Assembly: GCA_031375105.1 (NCBI GenBank)
Contig: JANMHJ010000060.1
Coordinates: forward strand, 15,490-79,489
DNA length: 64,000 nucleotides
Direction of reading: 5' to 3'
Source of the DNA: JANMDU01 sp031375105
GTDB taxonomy: Bacteria; Pseudomonadota; Gammaproteobacteria; Burkholderiales; Burkholderiaceae_C
The notes under the pieces are model-generated. The model was given only the letters and a program-made list of their open reading frames with translations, ran no database searches and had not been told where the DNA came from. Shown in pieces: positions 16,382 through 23,713 of this stretch. Position numbers and translations under genes: made by a program. The first letter of the stretch is position 1. Each line of letters begins with the position of its first letter.

Positions 16382-17608
16382 ATGTCAGATTTCAAGTCGT
16401 TTCTTAAAAGCGGGCACACGCCTACGCTGTTCGCTGCCTTTTTCTATTTTGACTTTTGCTTTGCAGTCTGGGTGCTCAATGGCGCGATGGCGCCTTTCAT
16501 TTCTGAGGCTTTCAATCTCTCACCAGCACAAAAAGGTTTCATGATCTCTGTGCCCATTCTGGCCGGGGCATTGATGCGTTTCCCATTGGGAATATTGGCT
16601 CAGTACATTGGTCGCAAAAACGCCGCGCTGGTGGAAATGAGTCTGATCATGCTCGCACTGACTGGCGGGTTTTTCTTCATCAGCACCTACGATCATGTGC
16701 TTGCCATGGGTGTATTGCTGGGCATTGCAGGTGCAAGCTTCGGCGTGGCGCTCAGTCTGGGCTCTGGCTGGTATCCGCCGCGCTACAAAGGACTGGCTAT
16801 GGGTATTGCAGGCGCTGGCAATTCAGGCACGGTGCTGGCGGTGCTGTTTGCTCCGCCGCTTGCCATGAAGTTTGGCTGGCAAGCCGTGTATGGGTTGGCA
16901 GCGGTTTGCATGCTTGCGCCGTTTTTGGTGATGATTTTTTGGGCTAAAGAGCCGCCCGATATCGAACGCCAAAGCTTTCGTCAACACATTGCATGCCTGT
17001 TTGAAAAAGACGGCTGGGCTTTCAGTCTGATTTATGTGGTGACTTTTGGCGGTTTTATTGGCCTAGCCAGTTTTCTGCCCACTTATTTCTACGATCAATT
17101 CAAGGTCACCAAGGTCGAGGCTGGGCAGCTGACGATGTTGGCCGCCCTCATGGGCAGTGCAGTGCGCGTTGTAGGAGGCTATATGAGTGACCGCGTAGGC
17201 GGTATCAACACGCTGTCGGGTGTGCTGGCTGTCGTGGCGGTGACTTTGGTATTGTGCGGCTTGGCAGGTGGTTCGCTGGTGGTAACGACGCTGCTCTTCA
17301 TGCTTTGTTTTGCTGCTTTGGGTGCAGGCAATGGTGCTTTGTTTCAGCTTGTTCCCTTGCGCTGGCCGCTAGCCACTGCTGTGGCAGGCAGCATGATCGG
17401 TGAGATCGGCGCTTTGGGCGGTGGTTTTTTGCCCAACGCCATGGGTTTGTCTAAGCAATACTTAGGTACTTATTTCTGGGGCTTCGCGGCATTTGCGGCA
17501 CTGGCTGTCGGCATGTTGGTGATGCTGCGCGTGATGCAACTTCGCTGGACGCGCACCTGGGCTGAAAAAGGAGGCCGCGCTCGCCCGGCGGCAGCTTCAT
17601 CATCATGA
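16382..17608 (+). CDS. NarK/NasA-type nitrate/nitrite MFS transporter
   Basis: Inner-membrane major facilitator, 408 aa, about 12 transmembrane segments. The nitrate-nitrite porter signatures are visible: GIAGASFGVALSLGSGWYPPRYKG and GAGNSGTVLAVLFAPPLA in the first half, and AALGAGNGALFQLVPLRWP in the second. The ATG at 16382 lies 27 nt from the predicted sigma-54 start; the longer frame would reach across that promoter. It overlaps the next small gene by 4 nt. Having both an ABC and an MFS nitrate importer allows high- and low-affinity uptake; the roles here are inferred. Confidence 0.92.
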   Translation: MSDFKSFLKSGHTPTLFAAFFYFDFCFAVWVLNGAMAPFISEAFNLSPAQKGFMISVPILAGALMRFPLGILAQYIGRKNAALVEMSLIMLALTGGFFFISTYDHVLAMGVLLGIAGASFGVALSLGSGWYPPRYKGLAMGIAGAGNSGTVLAVLFAPPLAMKFGWQAVYGLAAVCMLAPFLVMIFWAKEPPDIERQSFRQHIACLFEKDGWAFSLIYVVTFGGFIGLASFLPTYFYDQFKVTKVEAGQLTMLAALMGSAVRVVGGYMSDRVGGINTLSGVLAVVAVTLVLCGLAGGSLVVTTLLFMLCFAALGAGNGALFQLVPLRWPLATAVAGSMIGEIGALGGGFLPNAMGLSKQYLGTYFWGFAAFAALAVGMLVMLRVMQLRWTRTWAEKGGRARPAAASSS

Positions 17609-17913
17609 AACTAGACAGCAAACAAATGCACATCGTCTCACAGCTTTTCATGGCTGCGGGCAAAGCGGGACATCCGTTTGATATGGCACGGCTGATCAAA
17701 GACGCAAGTTATGCGAAGGACACCTTGACTCAATTGGCTCTGTATGCAGATGCGGGCGGGCATGAACAGTTGCAAAGCTGGGTGATCTCGGCAATGGAGC
17801 AGCTCTCATCTGCCAGCGCCTCGCAACCGCCAGCTGCACCCATCGTAGCTCCAGTTGCATCCACTCCTGCTCCCGCTGAATCTACTCAGAAGTACATTGG
17901 CAGATTGCGTTAG
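17605..17913 (+). CDS. Small protein of unknown function, coupled to nitrate transporter
   Basis: 102 aa with no signal or membrane segment. Residues 1-70 look helical (MHIVSQLFMAAGKAGHPFDMARLIKDASYAKDTL broken by turns), and the last 35 are Ala/Pro rich. It starts within the transporter stop (ATGA), so it is translationally coupled and likely works with the transporter or nitrate control. I do not know the family. Confidence 0.6.
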   Translation: MKLDSKQMHIVSQLFMAAGKAGHPFDMARLIKDASYAKDTLTQLALYADAGGHEQLQSWVISAMEQLSSASASQPPAAPIVAPVASTPAPAESTQKYIGRLR

Positions 17914-17955
17914 CGCACAGAATTTAACGTCAAATCGGTTACTAGCCCTTATAGA

Positions 17956-17979
17956 GTGAGCGTAGTATGCTCACATTTT
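17956..17979 (+). terminator. Weak intrinsic terminator after the transporter unit
   Basis: GTGAGC (17956-17961) pairs with GCTCAC (17969-17974), followed by ATTTTAAT. The stem is short, so efficiency is uncertain. Confidence 0.4.
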
Positions 17980-17986
17980 AATAGTA

Positions 17987-19738
17987 TCAAGCTTTGGGTA
18001 GGAAAAGCAACCAAATCACCAGTAATGCGTTAAACAGCAAGCTCACCGCCAAGCTCAGCTTCCAAAGCAAGGCGGGATCGCGATGCAATAAAGGTGTAGG
18101 GCGTGGCGCAGTGATCGGCCGAGAAGCCCCTCTCTCCAAAGCCAAGAGAAACTCTTCAGCGGTTTCAAAGCGCTGCTTTTCATCGCGCGCCACGGCTTTG
18201 AGCACCACATGGTCTAACCACATCGGCACTTCAGGTTGCATCCGGCTGGGCGGCACGGGATCGCGAAAATAGCGGCCCGTTTGGTACGGCAAGACCTCGC
18301 CATATGGCAATTTGCCAGTGAGTAGTTGGTAGAGCGTCACACCCAGCGCATACAAATCGCTGCCCGCGTTGGCGCGTTGCTCCTTGCCCTCGCCTTGCAG
18401 TGCGTAGCCAAACTGCTCCGGATTGATATAGCTCGGCGTGCCCGCATGCAAGACACGCAGGCTCTCGGGTTCGTGGCCGCTCAATGCCACACCCAGATCG
18501 AGCATGCGCAACACGCCATCTGAGCCTTGGTGCAAATTGGCTGGTTTGATGTCCCGATGAATCACGCCCTGTTGATGCAGAGCGCCCAGCGCCTTGAGCA
18601 CCTGCATCGCCATCTGAACTGCCTGCGCTACACCCAGCGGGCCGCGTGAGGTGAGCGTCTGTGCCAAAGTCTCGCCGCTATGCCAGTCGTAGAGCAAATA
18701 AAAGCTTGTGCTCAGTTGGCCGCCCGGCAATTGCATGGGCGAATGCAGCTGCACCAAATGATCAGCAGCTCGACTGGTCTGCATGCGCTTGACCAACCAT
18801 GCCTCGTGAGCCAGCATATCGCGCTCTTGCGTATCCTTCTCCCTTGCAGGATGCAGCGTCTTCAGAGCATAGAGTTTTTGCGATTTGGGTTCGCGCACTT
18901 GGTAAATCAAATTGATGCCGCTGTCAGCCACGAGCGCAGTCACCGCGAAGCCGTCTATCGTCTCGCCGACTTTGAGCTTATGCGGCACAGGCAAACTTTG
19001 CGCCATCAATTCTTCATCTCGCAAATGCGAAGCTTGCAATCCCATAATGCGCACCACCACAGCGCTGGCATTGTCTTGGCTACCCAGCTGGAGTGCATTC
19101 TCAGTCAGTGCATCGCTGATCGATTGCGAACTGCCTTCTTGTACAAACTTCAGCAAGCGCCGATCAGGCACGCTGCCATGCACACCATCAGTGAGCAAGA
19201 TAAACACATCACCCACCTGCAAATCACCTTGGCTGTAATCCACCACCAAGCGTTCCTCTGCGCCGATGGCGCGAATCAATTGATGCTTGAAATCCGGATG
19301 ATCAACCACGTGATCTTGCGTGAGCAATTGCAGCCTGCCGTCCCGCAGCAAATAAGCCCGACTGTCGCCCACATGAGCCAGCGTGTAGCTCTGGCCGCGC
19401 ATCACGAGCGCGGTGAGCGTGGTGAGACCACATTCGTTGCTAGATGCACGGCGGCGGTTCAAGCCTGAGAGCCAACTGTTGTGCGCCGTGATCACGCGAT
19501 CCAGCGCCACCGTGGTATCCCACGTTTCACGGGTGCCAAAATAATCTTGCACTAGGCTCATCACCGTGGTTTGCGCGGCTTCTTTACCCTTGCCGCCTGT
19601 GCTCACGCCATCGGCTATGGCGCAAATCGCACCAAAGCCCTCGCGCCCGGGCTCGGGAAGCATGGCCGCACAAAAATCTTCATTGATCAGCTTTTTGCCA
19701 ATGAGCGAAGTGAAGCCAATGTCAATCTCGAATGCCAT
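17987..19738 (-). CDS. Fused PP2C phosphatase and Ser/Thr protein kinase
   Basis: 583 aa, membrane-anchored at the C-terminus (SLAVSLLFNALLVIWLLFL). Residues ~1-235 are a PP2C phosphatase (AIADGVSTGGKG, AHVGDSRAYL, LLTDGVHGSV). Residues ~255-530 are a Hanks-type kinase with YALKTL (Lys), VIHRDIKPANL, MLDLGV in place of DFG, and GTPSYINPEQF. One polypeptide can therefore add and remove phosphate. A kinase gene at this position, next to the nitrate transporter and nirB, also occurs in Pseudomonas aeruginosa as far as I recall (PA1782), which points to a role in nitrate assimilation. Substrates are unknown. It is transcribed against its neighbours. Confidence 0.9.
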   Translation of the reverse strand: MAFEIDIGFTSLIGKKLINEDFCAAMLPEPGREGFGAICAIADGVSTGGKGKEAAQTTVMSLVQDYFGTRETWDTTVALDRVITAHNSWLSGLNRRRASSNECGLTTLTALVMRGQSYTLAHVGDSRAYLLRDGRLQLLTQDHVVDHPDFKHQLIRAIGAEERLVVDYSQGDLQVGDVFILLTDGVHGSVPDRRLLKFVQEGSSQSISDALTENALQLGSQDNASAVVVRIMGLQASHLRDEELMAQSLPVPHKLKVGETIDGFAVTALVADSGINLIYQVREPKSQKLYALKTLHPAREKDTQERDMLAHEAWLVKRMQTSRAADHLVQLHSPMQLPGGQLSTSFYLLYDWHSGETLAQTLTSRGPLGVAQAVQMAMQVLKALGALHQQGVIHRDIKPANLHQGSDGVLRMLDLGVALSGHEPESLRVLHAGTPSYINPEQFGYALQGEGKEQRANAGSDLYALGVTLYQLLTGKLPYGEVLPYQTGRYFRDPVPPSRMQPEVPMWLDHVVLKAVARDEKQRFETAEEFLLALERGASRPITAPRPTPLLHRDPALLWKLSLAVSLLFNALLVIWLLFLPKA

Positions 19739-19791
19739 GCACCAGTTTAAGCAAGTTTTGCGCCCCGATCTGATGCACTGGACTTAAAAGC

Positions 19792-20526
19792 TCAAAACCG
19801 CTCATGATCTCCTAAGAAACGCCATTGCCCTGCAGCAAGATCAGCCAAGGGCACGCGCCCGACGCGAATGCGCTTCATTCCAACAATCTGCAAGCCATGA
19901 TGCTCGCAAAGCACAGCAATGCGCCCAGGCTCGCTGCCTTTCACAGCAAAGCGAAGCCCCGTACTTTTTTCGTTACTTCGGCTCAATGCAATTTTGGCTT
20001 GCAGCACAAGATGGTCGTTGCGTATCAAGGGTCGATTGAGCGCAAGGAGCGTGTCCGCTGTCACTTCGCCAGCCACATCCACGATGATTTCGTTTTCCAC
20101 CAAGGAGGCGCTTTCCCAGAGCTTGCGCTGGATACGAAAATCTTGCGTGAACACCAACAAGCCGCTGGCGCCAGCCTCCAGCGGCGTGACGCAAACCTGC
20201 TGATTCAAATGGCGCTTGAGCAAGCGCACGCCCGACTTATCTAACTTGCTGCGGTGGATTTCTAGCAGCAGCTCACCAGCAGGCTTGCGGCCATCGCCCC
20301 ATTCATAGCCTGCAGGCTTGTGAAGCACGATGGTCATCGGCAAGCTAGCAAGCAAGGTGGCATTTTTATCCAGCTCGATGATTTCATGGGTCACCTTATG
20401 CTGAGGGCTTTCTTGCACTTGACCATTCACACGCACCCACCCACCTTCGATGTATTGCTCGGCTTGGCTGCGTGAGCAAGGAATCATTTGAGACAGGCGC
20501 TTGGCTAATCGGATAGGTTCGTTCAT
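19792..20526 (-). CDS. RsuA/RluB-family pseudouridine synthase-like protein, altered active site
   Basis: 244 aa. An N-terminal S4 RNA-binding domain (LAKRLSQMIPCSRSQAEQYIEGGWVRVNG) is followed by an RsuA-like catalytic fold (MTIVLHKPAGYEWG; later VLCEHHGLQIVGMKRIRVG). The active-site motif of the family is R-L-D-x-x-T-S-G-L. Here it reads P-L-E-A-G-A-S-G-L, so the essential Asp is Glu and the Arg is Pro. It may be inactive as a synthase and act as an RNA-binding protein. The ATG at 20526 was preferred (GGAG at 11 nt) over a GTG at 20544. It is divergent from nirB. Confidence 0.75.
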   Translation of the reverse strand: MNEPIRLAKRLSQMIPCSRSQAEQYIEGGWVRVNGQVQESPQHKVTHEIIELDKNATLLASLPMTIVLHKPAGYEWGDGRKPAGELLLEIHRSKLDKSGVRLLKRHLNQQVCVTPLEAGASGLLVFTQDFRIQRKLWESASLVENEIIVDVAGEVTADTLLALNRPLIRNDHLVLQAKIALSRSNEKSTGLRFAVKGSEPGRIAVLCEHHGLQIVGMKRIRVGRVPLADLAAGQWRFLGDHERF

Positions 20527-20589
20527 GGTGCTATTTATCTCCACAAGGCAGATATCTCAACAGTTAATTTTACAAATCAGCGTATTTCA

Positions 20590-20604
20590 GCACCAAGAAA
20601 GTGC
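20590..20604. promoter_or_regulatory. NtrC-like site upstream of nirB
   Basis: GCACC-AAGAA-AGTGC has the NtrC spacing with one mismatch. It lies only ~20 bp upstream of the -24 box, unusually close for an enhancer. Confidence 0.35.
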
Positions 20605-20622
20605 AATACAGCGCCTTGATGC

Positions 20623-20638
20623 TGGCACAGCTATTGCA
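20623..20638 (+). promoter_or_regulatory. Sigma-54 promoter of nirB
   Basis: CTGGCACAGCTATTGCA (20622-20638) matches TGGCAC-N5-TTGC very well. GG (20624-20625) and GC (20636-20637) are 10 nt apart. The predicted start is near 20649, leaving a ~19 nt leader with GGAGG before the GTG. Confidence 0.85.
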
Positions 20639-20667
20639 CTATTTGAGGAATTAACCGGAGGTCAGGT

Positions 20668-23112
20668 GTGAAAAAATCTAAATTAGTGATGGTTGGCAAT
20701 GGTATGGCAGGTGTCCGCACCATCGAGGAATTGCTCAAAATTGCTCCCGAGCTGTATGACGTGACGGTATTTGGCGCAGAGCCACACCCCAATTACAACC
20801 GCATTCTGCTCTCTCCAGTTCTCGCAGGCGAGCAGACGCTAGATGAGATCGTGCTCAACAGTTGGGAATGGTACGCCGATAACAACATCACTTTGCATGC
20901 TGGCAAAAAAGTGGTGGAAGTTGATCGCATCAAGCGCATCGTGCGCTCTGACGATGGCACAGAAGTGGAATATGACCGTTTACTGATGTGCACCGGCTCT
21001 AATCCGTTCATCTTGCCCATTCCCGGCAAAGATTTGAAAGGCGTGATCGCTTACCGCGACATCGCCGATACGAATGCGATGATTGAAGCTGCCAAGAAAT
21101 ACAAAAAAGCCGTGGTGATTGGCGGCGGCTTGCTCGGGCTGGAAGCAGCCAATGGCTTGATGCTGCGCGGCATGGATGTCACCGTGATCCATGTCATGCC
21201 TTGGCTGATGGAGCGGCAGTTGGATGACGTGGCAGGCGGTTTGCTGCGCAAATCCTTGGAAGACCGTGGACTGTCCTTCATGATGGGTGCGCAAACGCAA
21301 GAGCTCATTCCTGATAAAGACGGAAGAGTGATGGCTTTGAAATTCAAAGACGGTAAGGAAATTCCCGCTGATTTGGTGGTGATGGCCGTGGGCATTCGCC
21401 CGAACGTAGAGCTGGCACAGAGCATGCGGTTGCATTGCGACAAAGGCATTGTGGTGAATGACACCATGCAAACCGTGACCGATGCACGAATTTACAGCGT
21501 GGGCGAATGTGCGGCGCATCGCGGTATTGCTTATGGCTTGGTGGCGCCTTTGTTTGAGCAGGCGAAAGTGGCGGCGAATCATCTCGCGCAATTTGGGATT
21601 GGGCGCTACAGCGGCTCGCTGACCTCCACGAAGCTCAAAGTCACTGGCATTGATTTGTTTAGTGCGGGCAATTTCACGGGTGGCGAAGGCTTCGAAGAGA
21701 TTGTAATGAGCGATCCGTTTGGAGGTGTGTATAAAAAACTCGTACTCAAAGACGACAGATTAGTGGGTGCTTGCCTGTATGGCGACACGGTGGATGGCAG
21801 CTACTACTTCAAGCTGCTGCGCGATGGCAAAAACGTGAGCGACATCCGCGACAAGCTGATGTTCGGTGAAGCCGCGATCAACAATGGGATTGGCGATGTC
21901 GGCCACCAAGGCCACACCAAAGCCGCCAGTATGGCCGACAGTGATGAAGTCTGCGGCTGCAATGGCGTGACTAAGGGCACGATCTGCAAAGCGATTCGTG
22001 AGAAGGGTTTGTTCACACTGGATGAAGTGAAGAAACACACCAAAGCCAGCGCCTCGTGCGGTTCTTGTACTGGCTTGGTGGAGCAGATTTTGATGTTCAC
22101 TGCGGGGGGTGATTATTCGGCCACGCCCAAGCTCAAAGCCATGTGCGGCTGCACCGATCATGGCCACCAAGCTGTGCGCGAGGCGATTGTGGCCAACAAG
22201 CTGCTCACGATTGGCTCTGTAATGAAGCTGATGGATTGGAAATCGCCCAACGGCTGCTCTTCCTGCCGCCCCGCGCTGAATTATTACGTCACCTCCTCTT
22301 GGCCTAAAGAAGCCAAAGACGATCCACAGAGCCGCTTCATCAACGAGCGCAGCCATGCCAATATCCAGAAGGATGGCACGTATTCTGTGATTCCGCGTAT
22401 GTGGGGCGGCGAGACCACGGCAGACGAACTGCGCCGCATAGCCAATGCCGTGGATAAATACAAAATTCCTACTGTGAAAGTCACTGGCGGTCAGCGTATT
22501 GATTTGCTCGGCGTGAAAAAAGAAGATTTGGTCAATGTCTGGAAAGACATCGGCATGCCTTCTGGCCATGCTTATGCCAAAGCCCTGCGCACCGTCAAAA
22601 CCTGCGTGGGCAGCGAATGGTGTCGCATGGGCACGCAAGACTCCACTCAAATGGGCAAAGATTTAGAGCGCGCGATGTGGCGTATGTATGCCCCGCATAA
22701 AGTGAAATTTGCCGTGAGCGGCTGCCCACGCAATTGTGCGGAAGCGGGCATCAAAGATGTGGGCATCATCGGGGTGGACAGCGGCTGGGAAATGTATGTG
22801 GCCGGCAACGGCGGCATCAAAACCGAAGTGGCTCACTTTTTCGTGAAACTCAAAACAGCGGCTGAAGTCTTAGAGTACACGGGCGCATTCTGCGAGCTGT
22901 ATCGCCAAGAAGGCTGGTATCTGGAGCGCACGGTGCATTACGTCTCGCGCGTGGGCTTGGACTACGTGAAGAAGAAGATTTTGGATGATCACGAAGGCCG
23001 CAAGGCTTTGTGGGAGCGCCTGCAATTCGCACTCGACGGCGAGCCCGATCCTTGGTTTGAATTTGACAAAGCGGCTGTGGATACGCGGCAATTTGAGGCT
23101 TTGGCGGCTTAA
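20668..23112 (+). CDS. nirB: NAD(P)H nitrite reductase large subunit NirB
   Basis: Cytoplasmic siroheme enzyme reducing nitrite to ammonium, 814 aa. Order: FAD/NAD(P)H module (GNGMAGVRTIEEL at the start, VVIGGGLLGLEAANGL near 150), two BFD-like [2Fe-2S] motifs (CGCNGVTKGTIC with CGSCTG, then CGCTDHGHQAV with CSSCRP), and the sulfite/nitrite reductase half-domains. The siroheme-[4Fe-4S] Cys lie in CVGSEWC (near 646) and GCPRNC (near 686). The start is a GTG with GGAGG at 6 nt. It is separated from nirD by repeat B copy 3. Confidence 0.96.
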   Translation: MKKSKLVMVGNGMAGVRTIEELLKIAPELYDVTVFGAEPHPNYNRILLSPVLAGEQTLDEIVLNSWEWYADNNITLHAGKKVVEVDRIKRIVRSDDGTEVEYDRLLMCTGSNPFILPIPGKDLKGVIAYRDIADTNAMIEAAKKYKKAVVIGGGLLGLEAANGLMLRGMDVTVIHVMPWLMERQLDDVAGGLLRKSLEDRGLSFMMGAQTQELIPDKDGRVMALKFKDGKEIPADLVVMAVGIRPNVELAQSMRLHCDKGIVVNDTMQTVTDARIYSVGECAAHRGIAYGLVAPLFEQAKVAANHLAQFGIGRYSGSLTSTKLKVTGIDLFSAGNFTGGEGFEEIVMSDPFGGVYKKLVLKDDRLVGACLYGDTVDGSYYFKLLRDGKNVSDIRDKLMFGEAAINNGIGDVGHQGHTKAASMADSDEVCGCNGVTKGTICKAIREKGLFTLDEVKKHTKASASCGSCTGLVEQILMFTAGGDYSATPKLKAMCGCTDHGHQAVREAIVANKLLTIGSVMKLMDWKSPNGCSSCRPALNYYVTSSWPKEAKDDPQSRFINERSHANIQKDGTYSVIPRMWGGETTADELRRIANAVDKYKIPTVKVTGGQRIDLLGVKKEDLVNVWKDIGMPSGHAYAKALRTVKTCVGSEWCRMGTQDSTQMGKDLERAMWRMYAPHKVKFAVSGCPRNCAEAGIKDVGIIGVDSGWEMYVAGNGGIKTEVAHFFVKLKTAAEVLEYTGAFCELYRQEGWYLERTVHYVSRVGLDYVKKKILDDHEGRKALWERLQFALDGEPDPWFEFDKAAVDTRQFEALAA

Positions 23113-23126
23113 GAAAAAATCTTAAC

Positions 23127-23298
23127 TTCCGGACGCAAAGGGCGCGAAAGTTGCGCGAAAGTTGCGCGAAAGACGCGAAAGAAACACCACAAAAAATCGA
23201 CTCTACACAGAATTGGATTCAACTTACTATTTTTATCTTTTTTTCTATTCTTTTTTGGTATTCGTTTCGCGTAACTTTCGCGTCTTTCGCGTCCGGAA
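23127..23298. repeat. Element B copy 3, between nirB and nirD
   Basis: The left arm begins TTCCGGACGCAAAGGGCGCG and contains a tandem duplication of GTTGCGCGAAA. The right arm ends TTTCGCGTCCGGAA. The arms of ~50 bp can fold into a long hairpin inside the operon transcript and may lower nirD-nasA expression relative to nirB. Confidence 0.8.
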
Positions 23299-23322
23299 AC
23301 TAATTCCTTCACTCAAAACACC

Positions 23323-23706
23323 ATGAACAACTGGAAAAAAATCTGCCTAGTCACCGACATCCCCGTCCTAGGCTCTCGCCGCGTCACGCGCTCGCAAGGC
23401 ATGGATGTCGCCGTGTTTCGTAACAGTGAAGATCAAGTCTTCGCCTTGCTGGATCGCTGTCCCCACAAGGGCGGGCCACTCAGCCAGGGCATAGTGCATG
23501 GAACATCAGTGGCTTGCCCTTTGCACAACTGGAACATTGGCCTGCAAGACGGTTGCGCAAAAGCACCCGATGAAGGCTGCACGCCGAAGTTTGCAGTCAA
23601 GGTGCAAGATGGAGAAGTATTTTTGGACACTGCAGAACTAGCTGCACATGCCATCGATGAAACCCGCCCCATCGCAGGGCCCGCGCGTCTCACCGCCATC
23701 GTCTGA
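23323..23706 (+). CDS. nirD: NAD(P)H nitrite reductase small subunit NirD
   Basis: 127 aa Rieske-like subunit. Unlike many NirD proteins it keeps a full Rieske cluster motif, CPHKGG and CPLHNWNIGL (C-x-H ... C-x2-H), so it can hold a [2Fe-2S] centre. The last ~20 residues are a Pro/Ala-rich tail. It starts 210 bp after nirB, across a long inverted repeat, and ends 7 bp before nasA. Confidence 0.93.
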   Translation: MNNWKKICLVTDIPVLGSRRVTRSQGMDVAVFRNSEDQVFALLDRCPHKGGPLSQGIVHGTSVACPLHNWNIGLQDGCAKAPDEGCTPKFAVKVQDGEVFLDTAELAAHAIDETRPIAGPARLTAIV

Positions 23707-23713
23707 TCGCACA

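Noticed and set aside
18680..19468. 262-codon frame opposite the PP2C/kinase gene
   Set aside because: Antisense shadow of a gene with intact phosphatase and kinase motifs.
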